In this document: positions 10,867-23,429 of the stretch, piece after piece
How positions within the stretch are numbered: position 1 is the first letter of the stretch
Layout: each line of letters opens with the position of its first letter
NCBI RefSeq assembly: GCF_019320115.1
Contig: NC_089597.1
Location: 121,630,951 to 121,694,950, forward strand
Length of the DNA stretch: 64,000 nucleotides
Origin: Miscanthus floridulus
Lineage: Eukaryota > Streptophyta > Magnoliopsida > Poales > Poaceae
Direction of reading: 5' to 3'
Notes under the pieces: generated by a model
The model's database searches: none
The model's input: the letters and a program-made list of their open reading frames with translations, nothing else
What the model was told of the DNA's origin: nothing
Made by a program: the position numbers and the translations under genes

Positions 10867-11307
10867 TGAAAGCATCTAGGCCCCTAGTTGGATTTCGGTG
10901 ATTAATGTCAATACAAAGATTACTATGACTAACGTGTGTTTTGCAGAGACAATTAAGTTAGGTCATGGTAATGGAGATCGATTGGGCAATCGAGGTTGTC
11001 ATGCCCCTACGATGGAAATCGTTTCGGTTTTCAAAGGATGGACGACAAGGTTAAGGATAACTAGTTCTAAGTGTCAATTGGAGTTGGAGAGACACTTAGA
11101 GTAGTTTAGGACTTTGTTTTTTCCTTTGGCCATACTATGAAGGGGGGTATGAACGGGTAGCTTGACCTAGTTGAGTCTAGTGAGTTAGGTGTGGTGCACA
11201 CTTGTTAAAACTAGCTCTAGGTAGCTCCTATGAATGCCTAAGATCCTTTGGAGCAAACTTCATTCACATATGTTCGGAAGTTGGAAGTGAATGGAGGGTC
11301 AAATACT

Positions 11308-11675
11308 GACCGGACGCTGGCTCCGGTGCGACCGGACGCTGGCCGTAGGGTCCGGTCAGTTCATTTGACCGAGAAGATCAAGTCTGGTGTGACCGGACGC
11401 TGGGAGGTCATGTGACCGGACACTGAGGGCCAGCGTCCGGTCAACTCCAGTAAGGGTCCAGACTTGGAAAAGAGTGACCGGACACGTCCGGTCAGTGTGA
11501 CCGGACCCTGAGTATCCAGCGTCCGATCGTTTACAGTAAGCATCCAAGAGCGACCGGACGCGTCCAGTCGGTACTGACCGGACCCTGACAGCGTCCGGTC
11601 ATCACTTGAATGCTGGTTCGCGGGTTGAACTGACCGGAGCGTCCGGTCATCACGACCGGAGCGTCCGGTCATCCC
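11308..11675 (+). repeat. GACCGGACGC/GCGTCCGGTC array in LTR
   Basis: More than a dozen degenerate copies of ACCGGACGCTGG and its reverse complement, many paired as short inverted repeats. The same array recurs at 13170-13440, 23976-24410, 31722-32150, 48770-49190, 50446-50775 and 62168-62545, always upstream of the LTR TATA box. Conserved CCGGAC palindromes are known from Sirevirus LTRs. Confidence 0.9.
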
Positions 11676-11711
11676 GCAGAAGCTCATAACGGTTAGTTTT
11701 TCAGGCTGGCT

Positions 11712-11742
11712 TATAAATAGAAGCTCCACTCGTGAGTGGAGC
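11712..11742 (+). promoter_or_regulatory. LTR TATA box and adjacent perfect hairpin
   Basis: TATAAATA at 11712-11719, then the inverted repeat GCTCCACTCGTGAGTGGAGC (9-bp arms, 2-nt loop) at 11723-11742. Transcription would be expected to start about 25-35 nt after the TATA box, so the hairpin lies at or near the RNA 5' end (inference). The stem is retained with a wobble or shorter arms in both LTRs of element C. Confidence 0.7.
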
Positions 11743-12442
11743 ATCCTTTGCTCATTCCAACAGCTGAGAAATACGTTTGTGAGTGCCAAGAAGAGCAAGA
11801 TCCTAGTGAGGTGTTTGTGATTTGAGAATCCAAGAGAGTAGCCTCACTAGCAAATCAAGAGTAGCAAAGTGTGCATCCATCTTCTCATTAGGCTTCGCGT
11901 GGTCAAGTGAGAGTTCGTGCTTGTTACTCTTGGTGATCGCCATCACCTAGACGGCTTGGTGGTGATCGGGAGTTTGGTGTTCACCCGGCGGAGCTTGTGG
12001 GTGACCCAACTCAAGTTGTGAGCGGCTTTGGGTGATTCGCCGCGATGAAGTGTCGAAGAATCAACCCGTAGAGAGCACTTGATCCTTGCGCGGATCAAGG
12101 GGGAGCTACACCCTTGTGCGGGTGCTCCAACGAGGACTAGTGGGGAGTGGCGACTCTCTGATACCTCGGCAAAACATCGCCGCGTTCCTTTCTCTCTCTA
12201 CTTACTTTGAGCACTTACTTTGAGTATTTACTTTGAGCAATTCAATACTTGTTTTACATCCATAGAATTGCTTGCTAGAGTAAGTTTGGAACATAGGTTG
12301 AGAGGTTGTTGTGCATTAGTTTGATATAAACACTTTTCTAGGCACAAGGGGTTAATTGGGCTATCCGTAGGATTTGATTATTGCAAGAGAATTTAGAATT
12401 AGCCCAATTCACCCCCCCTCTTGGGCATCTTGATCCTTTCAA

Positions 12443-13880
12443 GGTGGTGAATTGGGCTAATTCTAAATTTCTTTGCAATAATTAAGTCCTATGATTAGCC
12501 CAATTAACCCCTTGTGCCTAGAAAGTGTTTCTATTGATCTACCATACAAAAGTTTAGCAAACTATGTTCCAATCCTACTCTAGCATGGCAATTCTATAAA
12601 TGTAAATGACAAGAATTGAATTGCTCAAAGTAAATGCTCAAAGTAAAGAGAGACGGAGGAACACGGCGATGTTTTGCTGAGGTATCGAAGAGTCGCCACT
12701 CCCCACTAGTCCTTGTTGGAGCACCCGTGCAAGGGTATAGCTCCCCCTTGATCCGCGCAAGGATCAAGTGCTCTCTACGGGTTGATTCTTTGACACTTCG
12801 TGGCGGTGAATCACCCCCAGCCGCTCACAACTTGAGTTGGATCATCCACAGGCTCCGCCAGATGATCACCAAGCTCCCAATCACCACCAAGCCGTCTAGG
12901 TGATGGCGATCACTAAGAGTAACAAGCACGAACTCTCACTTGACCACGACAAGCCTAATGAGAAGGGTGGATGCACACTTTGCTACTCTTGCTTTCACTA
13001 ATGAGGGCTCTCTTTGGGATTCTCAAATCTCAATCACCTCACTAGGACCTTGCCCTTCTTAGCACTCTCAAAGGTGTTTCTCAGCTGTTGGAATGAGCAA
13101 AAGTACCCCCTCACACGAATGGAGGAAATATTTATAACCTTGGTTGAAAAACGAACCGTTATGTGCCTCTGCGGGGTGACCGGACGCTCCAGTCATGTTG
13201 ATCGGACGCTCTGGTTAGTTCTTCCCGAACTCTAGTGTTTATATTGTGATCGAACGCTGGACAGCGTTCGGTCATGATTTTCCCTCTCGGGAACCTTACA
13301 AGAGTCGACCGGATGCTGGGACCCAGCGTTCGGTCACTTCACCTCTCAGCGTCCAGTCGCACCAGACGATTTCACCTTGATGAAATGAACTGACCGGACT
13401 CTGCGCCAGCGTTCGATCACTTTGGAACCAGCGTCCGGTCAGTATTTGACCCTCCATTCACTTCCAACTCTTGATCATACATGAACAAAGTTTGCTCCAA
13501 TGGATCTAAGGGCTTTTTAGGAGCTACCTAGTGCTAGATTTAGCAAGTGTATACCACACCTAACTCACTAGACTCACCTAGGTCAAGCTACCCATCCATA
13601 CCCCCCTTAATAGTATGGCCAAAGGAAAAACAAAGTCATAAACTACTCTAAGTGTCTCCTCAATACCAAACGACACTTAGAACTAGTCCATCCTTAATCT
13701 TGTCGTCCATCCTTTGAAAATCGAAACGATTTCCATCGTAGGGGCATGACCACCATGATAGCCCAATCGATCTCTATTACAGTGACCTAACTTAATTGCC
13801 TTTGCAAAACATATGTTAGTCACAGTAATTCTGTATTGTCATTAATCACCAAAACCCAACTAGGGGTCTAGATGCTTTCA
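12443..13880 (-). repeat. LTR H: family-1 LTR in inverted orientation
   Basis: Reverse complement of the family-1 LTR. The 5' end (TGAAAGC on the minus strand) is at 13880. The other end lacks about 20 terminal bases and joins directly to B's LTR end at 12441. The CCGGAC array (13170-13440) and a TATAAATA-like box (about 13128) are retained but more diverged than in B. No internal element sequence or primer site flanks it, so it is a solo LTR or the surviving 5' LTR of a deleted minus-strand copy, possibly element A. Confidence 0.85.
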
Positions 13881-16686
13881 ATCCTAATGTTTAGGATAGT
13901 GTCGTAATCAGCAAACGCGTAAGCCCTCAAGGTTGTGATATATGTGTTGCCCTTTCTGATATCCCTTTTGTCATTGCCAATGTCAATGGTTTAACTGACT
14001 TGTCTTGATGATCCCTGGCATGAAGGGTTTTTTACCTAAGCTATTCAATCTCCATGTTGTCGACCTTCGTGAATCGTTTTGTTTGGTTAGGCTTGTCGTT
14101 GAGCCATTATCGGGTTGTGGGGGTTTGTGCCCGTGCACCACGGCATGCTCTATCACAATCGATAGGGGTGGCGTGTTTGTCGCTTCCCGCTAGGCCTCCC
14201 ACTAGGAGAGCAATTGCTGTGACCCGAGTGGAGTGGCCCTGATACGTCGTTCGACTGCGCACCGAGGCGCCCAACGTTCTTGAGCAGGTCATGCTTCTTG
14301 GGGCCACAGGGAGTTTTTGATGGTTTTGTTTGGCTAGATGATGCGCCTGCCATGGTTGTTTGGGCAAACATGAGTGTTTCGTTGGTGAGTCGTTCTTGCC
14401 GGTTCGGCCCTCATCGAGCTCATTGCTCGGGATTTGTTCTTGCTAAGGTTGTTCGCTCGGTCTTCTTCTCTCAAAAGTACAGGGGCAGCCACGAATGACT
14501 ATTCCCTTCTAGCTCGGGTGGGTCGACTTACTCAAGCGTCATGCGTGCTGAGGGCTGCTTGGTTGTCGTGGAGCCTACTGCTCCCACATGTGGTGTTGCT
14601 GGTGTGTGATCCCATCTCGTCGCGTTGCCGCCTATGTTCCTCTTGTTCGGGTTGGAATGTGCTCCTTCTCCATCAGCCTTGCAAGCGTGGGTGCATGTTC
14701 TGGCCTGGGGGCTGGCCCATAGAGCTGAACGTTATGTAGCCCAACGCTATAGTCAAAGCATTGGGGTTAGGTCACCGATCCGATTTGATGCAAGGGAAAA
14801 AAGCGAGCAGAGGCCGTAGGCTTCGATTTTCCCCGTTCCACCCACTCAAGCAGAGCAGCGCTTTGTTTCCTTTCGCTCCCTATCCATGTGAGTGTCCGAC
14901 TTTGCCCTAGAGCTAGTCCAAGATGCTTGGTCTGAGAGGCGTCTCATTGCGGTAAGGAGTTTGGAAAATAGTTCACCGTTCCATCCCGCCATGGGTACAC
15001 GTGGAGAAGCTCGAAGCAGGTCTCTCATTCTATGATGGATGGTGCTTGGGGTCTTTGCACCTAGAGTCCGATTGGCGTATTCGCTTGTCATTACGCTATT
15101 CTTTTACTTACTTTCTGTTCGAATTGGAATGTGCTTCATCCCCCTGGGTCTATGCCTACGAATGTGTATCTTAGCCTAAGGGCTGGCCTATAGGGCTAAA
15201 ATGTGCATGATCCATTGGACGGACAGGACGACGGAGGATGATCATAGATCCGGCATGATGCGAGAAAAAAGCTAGAGAATGACATGAGCCCACTTCCTTT
15301 TGCTACCTAGGTCCTAAGTGAACAGGTTTCCTATTTCCTCTTAGGCTCATGCGCAGGTGCCTGGCCCTACCTAGGAGCTGGTCCATTGGGTTGGTCAGGG
15401 CAACTCGAGCGAGAGGTTAGGACGCGGGTCACCAACTCGTCGCGGCGTGGGGCGTGATCAGAAGACACTCAGGAAAGGGTTGCTAGGACGGTGACAAGCA
15501 GTGCTATGTCATGGGACATGTATATGTGCCTCGTGTGCGGCCTCCATGAGTGACTCATGTCTGGCTACTAGCGTGATCTAGATTGGGTCACTCAGGGATC
15601 TAAGCGGCTCCTGGCCAGAGCGCTCGGGCGCACTGTTCTATGGTTTGCTCCTTGAGTTGGTCGCTGTTTTCTGAAGCTAGGGGTGAGCCTACATGTGTTT
15701 GTGGACATGTTTGCGTAGAGAGGCTAAGGTTAAGGTGGATATGACTAACCAATGTACCAGAAGCTGGTGATGAACTGGTTGCCATAGCTCTGGGCGTGGT
15801 GAACCCTTGAGCATCTGTTCATGGCGGAGTTGATGCTTGAGGTGCTATGATCTCCTGGGCGTTGGCTTGCACTGGAGCTATCATGGTCCAAGGGCCATGA
15901 ATCGATGAGGTCATTTCTTCACCACTCTAAGTGATCATAGCTGGCGAGGATTGACCCCTCAGGTAGCCTTGGACCATTCCTTGCCGGCTTGATATCCTCA
16001 ATGGGCCTATGAGCCCTCGAGGAGGGCCTCTTCGCGTCCAACTTGATGTAGTTTCTGGCCGAGGGAGCTCATGCGTTCCGCTGCTCGAACCCTCCCAGTG
16101 CGACAACGTCGTTGTCGTCACGTCCCTACCTCTGGGTGTAGTTTCTGTTCTCGATGGAGAGCCGTCATGACCTTTTGCTATGTGAATTAGCTTTGAGTGC
16201 AACACTGTTTGACCCACTCATCGTGGCATGCGGTGCATTTGGAAATCCCACTTCCTCGGATGCACGCACATCCGAGCGATAGCTGATAGTTTGTGGGGGT
16301 GTGTCGTGCGGCTTGTCTATTACACAGGGTTAGACCTAGGTTTTGGGTTTTGCCCTACGTGGCGTGACGCTGGTTGGCCACTAGAACACCTGTGATGTTG
16401 CTGAGCGGTGATGGTTGATTCTGCTGCTCCTGCGTGCCTTGGCTCATCGTGTCCTACCGATAGCGGAGGCACTATCCAGGGTGTGTTTCTTCTATAGGAT
16501 CTAGTTCCACCATGTGGTAGATCCGAATCGAGTAGGAGCCGATGACGGGTGTTGTTCCATTGGTTTGGGTGATCTTGCGGTTCCCTGAGAGGACGTGGCC
16601 ATCGTGGGCTATTCCTCAGGTGAGGTCACCATGAGCCATGACCGTCTAGCTCCCTAGGAGGAAGTCTCAACCACGACTAGTGACGT
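13881..16686 (-). mobile_element. Element G, left part: decayed internal region of a gypsy-like element
   Basis: About 2.8 kb with no supportable gene. It contains a diverged tandem duplication of roughly 470 bp: TTGGAATGTGCTCCTTCTCC near 14650 and a related block near 15125, both followed by a 'GGGCTGGCC(C/T)ATAG' block. Its right end (about 16500-16686) matches the tandem leader repeats found right of element F (35693-36190), showing that both sides belonged to one element interrupted by F. Frames in the segment are short and not recognisable as gag or pol. The left limit is simply where LTR H ends. Confidence 0.55.
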
Positions 16687-19600
16687 TGTGGAAGAACCAC
16701 CCAAAATTGCACACTTCTGGAGGCGCTCGCCTTCCACCAGACACTAAGCACCCAAAAAACGAGATACTTCAAGCAGTTTAGTCGAGCACACCCCAAGGGA
16801 GAACTCAAATAATCCATGATTTTCCTCTAGGATTCAATAATGAGAATGAGTTTATAATACTTAGTCCATTTCATACAACCAGAGTTCTTAGAAATACATT
16901 ATTACAGTACCTAGTTTAGAGTGCGGAAATTAAACAGCAGAATTAAAATAAACATCTAACGGTAGAATACAAGGATCCATCTATGCTCACTAGAAGAATC
17001 CTCCACACATCTACTCTTCAAGCTGCACCTACAACATGGGTAAATAAACCCAGAGTACACAATGTACTCGCAAGACTTACTCGACTAGTGGGAATAACTT
17101 CCTAACTCCAAAGGATATGATAAGCTTTTTGGGTTGCTGGGTTTCCTTTTTGCGGAAAGCAATACTAGTAATGAATCCTTATGTATGTTTCTTATTAGCA
17201 GTCATGATTAGTTCATTATCTAACCATTCTAGGTAAGCACATGTTCTACTTTCAAGCAAGAGTTGAGCAAACAGATCCATTTCATCATCTTTCATCCTCT
17301 AGTTCTTACTACGGTGCTTGAGTGTAGACAAGTCATACCGGATTACCTGGTGATTCGTGAATCAGTGTGCCCGGCTGGGTACCCCAAATCACACGCCCCG
17401 CTTGTATCCTAGGCACAAGCAACACCAACCCACCACTCTCCTATCAAGGGGTCTAGGTCTTCGTCCAAACTTGGACTCCAAGCACCCACACCTGAGTCCT
17501 AGACTTAGTGTGGTGCTTAGACCTCCACCATCCCCGCCTCTAATTAATCGGTCTAGAAAGAGCCGGAACCCACGACAAGAGAGAAATGAGCCTTCGTTGC
17601 TCACATAAACAAGTATGTGCTCAGGATAATAAGTATGTGACTTGACTAGAACCCAATGCAACGGCCGGTCCTTAACCGACACGGATAGGGAAAATAGTGT
17701 AACCAACCTATGCCCCATTGGTTGTGGGACACAACCTCTTACACCCACCAATACCCATACCACATCCCTACCCGGTCTCCATTTTCCTTTCACCATTTTA
17801 TCATAAGGGTGATAATAATCATCATCTATTGTGAGTAACGGCAGGTTACTCACGCTACCAAAAATCCTAAGCATAACAGCTACTCGCACCTATACTAGTA
17901 GGACTCATAGGACAGATATATTTATGCAGGTGGTTTCCGTAAAATGCCTGTAATGTAAATGCACATCACAGATATATATATTCAGTGCTTATTCAAAATA
18001 AGGGTTATGCACCGGAGCTTGCCTTGGAGAGGTAGGGTGTCAGCAAAGTCAGTCCCTGGTGGATCTAGGGCTCCCTCTTGTACGAGAACCTCCTCCTTGT
18101 ACTCCTTGATCACCTCCTCGTACTCCTGCTCGCCCGCAGTCATGAACTCCACCAACTCGTTCTCTACATGCGTGCAATTACGATGCAACACTAAATATTA
18201 AGGCAACAACAATTCTTAAAATAAGAATACATCTACTAAGCCACTAAGCTACCTCTAATGACTAAGATACCGAGCTAATCATCATTCCCATCAAACCAGT
18301 AGGGTTTCACCTACAAGTGCTACTTAGCAACTAAAATATATTCTTACTCTTATTAATGATTTCCTATATACTACAACAAGGAGTACTTAGCTACCATATT
18401 TCTCAACCTATTCTAAGGTTACAAAAATTATAGTAAGCACATAATAATGCAATGAATCTTCTGTAAAAATTTTAAGGTCAAAGCTATTACCAATTTGCCA
18501 CAAAAATTCCTACAAATACTAACCTAAATAATACTAAACACTCACAAATGATTTAATAGCCGGTGGTATCAACATATATATATAAGTAAAAACACTAACA
18601 GATAGAGCACAATTTTAGGAACCTAACAAAATTAGTTTCACAATTTTTGGACATCTACAGAATTTGCTATAATTTTCCAAAGATCAGCTCAAAACTAAAT
18701 TAGAAAAACATTTGCTAATTCGCTGGAAAAAGGAAAACCAATTCTCATGCGGCCCATCCGCGCGGCCCACACACACACACGAGGCGGCCTACGGTGGGGA
18801 AGCCCATGCACACTGGTACTCTTACAAAAACACCCCTAAACTCTGAGCAAACTAACCCGCAGTCCATGTCACTATTCCTAGAGTGGGCAACTATGCAACG
18901 AAACCCTTGGAAACTTCCTCCTTTACAATTGCATGGTCCTCGGCACCCACGCGCACGTCGGCATGGTGGCGATGGCATTGGACGGCCACGCTGACCAGCT
19001 GGGACCCATGCTGGCTCCACTAACGGGCTGACCCCATCTACAACCCTAGCGCCTACACTAGCCTAGGTTACCAGAGCGGCAGAGCTCGCGGATGTGGTGA
19101 CCACGGCGTGCGACCATGCGCTACAGTGGCGTGGCCATGCCAGCCACCCTAAGCCACCATGGGGTGAACTAGCTAGCGCTATAGCATCACTATCTTACCC
19201 TAGTTGTGGTTGCGGTGGTGGATTGGCCAGAGGTTCCTCAAATAGGGCTGGCCATGTGCGGGTGGTGGGATGTGGCTGTGCGGCCATGCTAGTGGCTATG
19301 GCGAGATGGTAGATGTGTAAGTGAGGTGCGCAGGGTGAAGTGGAGGTGGAGCCAGAGTTTGTGGTGTAGATCGATTGATGAGGGGTGGAGCGGTGGGTGG
19401 CTGCCCTCGGCCACGGCTGGTCTCGGCCTTAATGGCATAGTGGAGGAAAACTTCCAAATTGGAGTTTGTCGTGGCTCAATTCAAGGTGGGGTAGGACGGT
19501 TGGAATGCGGGCCTCAATGCGCATATACGAGCATGTGAAATTGAAGGCAAGTGCCTATGCCCTGGCTCACCGTGGCTATGGCATGATGGTGGAAACAGAG

Positions 19601-20685
19601 GCGGTCAGGCGTGGCCCGCCCGCCATAGTGCCATAAATGGCATGGCTATGGTAGTCCGGACCCGCGTGCACAACGCCTAGGCAGACCAGTGGCACATCGT
19701 GATGAAGCGGCAAGCGAGAGCAAGACGGTGACGCGATGATAGCGGCAGCGTCGTGACATGCGGTGGGAGCAGCGTGTGGCGTAGGTGGCCATGGCGCTCT
19801 GTTGTGCGAGTAGCAGCAACACACGGCAACGGTAGCAGGCGGTGGGGCAGCGTGATGGGACGAGTCAGGCAGCCATGGCTCTACACGGCGGTAGTCTAAG
19901 GCGGCCAGTGATATGGCTAGAGTAGTAGCATGGCAAAGGAACGGGACGTTCGCACGGCAGGGCAGCAACGGCGGCCAGGACGCCGGGCCCGCGTGGCAGT
20001 AGCACCGCATAGCCAGGCCGACCGGCCCGTGGTGGATAGCCGAGCATGCGAACACATGGGCGTGCAGAACACCCGACGCATTGGCGGCGTGCCCCCGGTG
20101 CGGGTGATCACGCTCAACCGGGAAAATGGCCCGAGAACACGCCAAGCAGGGATTTTAAAGCGCTCGAGAAACCTAAACCGTTGATCCAATTCCCAAACCA
20201 CCTTTGCTATACCTTAGAGGGTATATTAGGCTACTAAAACAAGCCATAATACAACACCACTCCATAACCCAATTTCTCTACAAAAATTACCAAATACAGC
20301 TTTGTCAATCTATTTTCAGACTTAAGAAATTGACTAAGTCCTGAGTTGGATTTGCTTCAATTTAGATTTCCAAGCTATTAGAAATGTTATTTAGCGTTAC
20401 TATCTTGTTAAAACAAAAGTTGCACTATCTTCTACAAAATGTGTATTTCAAACTTTATTAAGGTGTCACATATATGTTTTATAGCACTTTTGCTTAATAA
20501 AAATTGGTTTCCAACCTTAAGTGATATAACATGCCTATTGAATTCTCTTTATGTATCTTTGTTTTAATCATTTTTTTGTGCCAAGAAATTTATCTTTGCT
20601 CATTCTCACATGCACTAACACATAATCATGATGCTCATAAAGTGTTATTAGTAGAAAACTTGCAATGTAACACCAGGGTGTTACA
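16687..20685 (-). repeat. 3' LTR of element F (about 4.0 kb)
   Basis: Aligns along its whole length with 22083-23429 plus 33131-35692. Contains no conserved gene; frames inside it differ between the two copies and are incidental. Confidence 0.9.
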
Positions 20686-20697
20686 ACTCCCCCCATA
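20686..20697 (-). other. Polypurine tract of element F
   Basis: The minus strand reads ATGGGGGGAGT directly before the LTR start TGTAACACC, the expected plus-strand primer position. Confidence 0.75.
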
Positions 20698-20957
20698 AAC
20701 AAAATCTTGTCCCAAGATTCCATGTGCCTAGTGTGGGAAAAGAGATAAGGAATAAATTTTGATTTAAATAATTACCTCGGTGAACTAGAGAGAAGATGGG
20801 GATAATGCTTTGAGATATAACTTTCTTGCTCCCAATTTGCTTCGTCCTCCGAGTGATTTTGCCACTGAACTTTATAAAACTTTACCACCTTGTTTCTAGT
20901 CACTCTTTCTTTCTCATCTAAGATTTTAACGGGATGCTCATTATAAGACAAGTCAGG

Positions 20958-21335
20958 CTAGAGGGAAAGTCCTTCAATTTCCATTACTTCCTCGGGAACT
21001 CTCAAACATTTCTTCAATTGAGAAACATAGAAAACATTGTGTATTGCTGACAAAATGTCTAGAAGTTGGAGACGGTAAGTAACAGGACCACATCGCTCCA
21101 AAATCTTATAAGGACCCACATAGCGAGGAGCTAACTTCCCACGGACACCAAATCGATGTACACCTCTCATGGGAGATACCTTGAGATACACATGATCACC
21201 AACTTCAAATTGCAAGGGCCTTCTTCGCTTGTCTGCATAAGCTTTCTGATGATTTTGAGCTGCCTTCAAATGGCTCTAAATAATATTGTCTTGCTCCTGA
21301 GCTTGTTTGATAAAATCAGGCCCAAAATATCCATG
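20958..21335 (-). pseudogene. pol: Integrase C-terminal remnant of element F (Ty3/gypsy pol)
   Basis: Minus-strand frame containing KAYADKRRRPLQFEVGDHVY, then LAPRYVGPYKILERCGPVTY and VFYVSQLKKCL. These are typical of the C-terminal integrase region of Ty3/gypsy polyproteins: the GPY/F-like block PRYVGPYKIL and the following chromodomain-like linker. Upstream residues (FIKQAQEQDN) are also recognisable but carry a stop near 21281. Everything N-terminal of this (protease, RT, RNase H, integrase core) is deleted and the remnant is joined to gag near 21335-21390. Confidence 0.85.
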
Positions 21336-21391
21336 ATCACCCCATTCCCACCATTGCCTCTGTGGCCCCCATGGGCAAAGCCACCAATCAC

Positions 21392-21613
21392 CTAGGCTAG
21401 CATCTCCAAGGCACATGCTGACTCACGCTGAGCAGCCAGCATCGCTGCCATCATCTCTGCATGGGTCATCGGAGGTGGTAGTGGTAGAGGAGGAGGAGCT
21501 AGAAGTGGGGCCTCGTGGCTCTCCCCATTGGTGTTGCCAATGCCCTCACTGCGACTGTTATCACCTGGGTCTGCCCCTACGCTGGTACTCCCACGACCAG
21601 ACCTCAGGTTCAT
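21392..21613 (-). pseudogene. gag: Gag N-terminal remnant of element F
   Basis: Minus-strand frame starting MNLRSGRGSTSVG, with a proline-rich stretch (PPPLPLPPPMTHAEMMAAML), followed by a stop and Gly-rich remains. Its place about 470 nt after the primer site and its composition fit the N terminus of a grass gypsy gag. Only about 73 codons remain, so identification rests mainly on position. Confidence 0.6.
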
Positions 21614-22067
21614 CTATAAACAGATAAGAACCAACCATTAGGGACAACCCTCCAGATTAGGAACAAGAGACTTAGAGAAATGATAAGACTTTTATTAAAG
21701 CATTCTTTTAGATTATCCTATCAATTTACTAATCCATATTGTATTTGTGGGGGAAGTCTAGTTTAAGCAAGATTCTGTTTTCAGGATGAATGCATTGGCC
21801 TACCCATTCACTCAAGCCAAAATATAGCGGCATTCACAAAAATTTTTGGCACATCGCACACTCACTTTCCATACGCTAAACGATTCTTACGCAACATAAG
21901 TTAGTGTACCTACAGAAGATTGATTAGATAAAACCAGTGCCGCTATCCTAGATAGACCATATTACTAGGGCTTATACATAATTTTATCGTATCCTACTTT
22001 TCGCAAAACTTTTGTTGGTCAAATTTTAGGTTTTAAAAAGAGTTATGAAACTCGTAGACTCATTATT

Positions 22068-22080
22068 GGCTCTGATACCA
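22068..22080 (-). other. Primer binding site of element F
   Basis: The minus strand reads TGGTATCAGAGCC two bases after the LTR end, a perfect initiator Met-tRNA primer site. Confidence 0.88.
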
Positions 22081-22082
22081 CC

Positions 22083-23429
22083 TGTGGCAGAACCGTCCGA
22101 AATAACACAATTCTAGAGGCGCTCACCTTTCACCAGAAACTAAGCACCCCAAAAACGAGATACTTCGAGCAGTTCTGTCGAGCACACCCCAAGGGAGAAC
22201 TCGAATAATCCACGATTTTCCTCCAGGATTCAATAATGAGAACAAGTTTACAATACTTAGTCCATTTCATATAACCAGAGTTCTTAGAAATACATTATTA
22301 CAGTACCAAGTTCAGAGTGCAGAAATTAAACAGTGGAATTAAAATAAACATCTAACGGTAGAATACAAGGATCCTTCTGTGCCCACAAGAAGAATCATCC
22401 ACACAACAGCTACTCTTCAAGCTACACCTGCAACAAGGGTAAATAAACCCAAAGTACATAATGTACTTGCAAGACTTACACGACTAGTGGGAATAACTTC
22501 CCGACTCCAAAGGATATGATAAGCTTTTTGGGTTGCTGGGTTTCCTTTTTGTGGAAAGCAATACTAGTAGTGAATCCTTATGTATGTTTCTTATTAGCAG
22601 TCATGATGAGTTCATTATCTAACCATTCTAGGTAAGCACTTGTTCTACTTTCAAGCAAGAGTTGAGCAAACAGATCTATTTCACCATCTTTTATCTTCCA
22701 GTTCTTACTATGGTGCTAGAGTGTAGACAAGTCATACCGGATTACCTGATGATTCATGAATAGTGTGCCCAGCTGGGTACCCCAAAACACACGCCTCGCT
22801 TATACCCTAGGCACAAGCAGCACTAACCCACCACTCTCCTGTCAAGGGGTCTAGGTCTCCATCCAAACTTGGACTCCTAGCACCCACACCTGAGTTTGAG
22901 ACTCAGTGTGGTGCTTAGACCTCCACCATCCTTGCCTCCAATCAGTCGGTCTAGAAAGAGCCAAAACCCATGAGAAGAGAGCAACGAGCCTTCCTTATTC
23001 CTATAAACAAGTATGTGCTCAGGATAATAAGTCTGTGACTTGATTAGAACCCAATGCAACGTCCAGTTCTTAACGAACACGGATAGGGAAAATAGTGTAA
23101 CCAAGCTATGCCCGTTGGCCATGGAACACAACCTCTTACACCCACCAATACCCATACCACATTTCTTCCCGGTCTCCATTTTCCTTTCACTATTTTATCA
23201 TAAGGGTGATAATAATAATCATCTATTATGAGTAACGGCAGGTTACTCACGCAACCGAAAATCCTAAGCATAGCAGCTACTCGCACCTGTACTAGTAGGA
23301 CTCATAGGACATATATATTTATGCAGGTGGTTTCCATAAAATGCCTATAACATAAATGCACATCACAGATATATATATTCAGTGCTTATTCAAAATAAGG
23401 GTTATACACCGGGGCTTGCCTTGGGCAGG
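22083..23429 (-). repeat. 5' LTR of element F, proximal (3') part
   Basis: First of two LTR pieces separated by element E. It ends with GCAGG (23425-23429), the left copy of E's target duplication. Confidence 0.9.

Larger units (their letters stand above)
3698..12441 (+). mobile_element. Element B: internally deleted family-1 Sirevirus
   Basis: Plus-strand Sirevirus with a partial 5' LTR, primer site, gag, truncated pol, the distal part of an env-like gene, polypurine tracts and a complete 3' LTR. Compared with element C it lacks the 5' 0.9 kb of the left LTR, and everything from just after the YVDD box of RT to the last third of env-like (RNase H, spacer, env-like N-terminal part). It cannot move by itself, but its gag frame is intact and the 3' LTR promoter elements are present. 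No target duplication can be read because the left end is lost. Confidence 0.9.
10867..12441 (+). repeat. 3' LTR of element B (complete, about 1.58 kb)
   Basis: Begins TGAAAGCATC right after the polypurine tract and ends CCTTTCA. Contains the CCGGAC array (11308-11675), a TATA box, a hairpin and the downstream region shared with the partial 5' LTR. Its right end abuts an inverted LTR (H). Confidence 0.93.

Noticed and set aside
13881..16686. Possible host gene between LTR H and element F
   Set aside because: Contains diverged 470-bp tandem duplications and leader repeats shared with the right part of element G; all frames are short.
16682..16686. Target duplication for element F
   Set aside because: GACGT on the left and AGAGA on the right do not match, so no duplication is claimed.
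17389..17889. 166-codon minus-strand frame in the F LTR
   Set aside because: The counterpart at 22877-23286 is broken into two frames, so it is not maintained; LTR non-coding DNA.
19576..20145. 189-codon minus-strand frame in the 3' LTR of element F
   Set aside because: Not conserved as a frame in the other F LTR (34553-35152 differs in content and limits); composition-driven.
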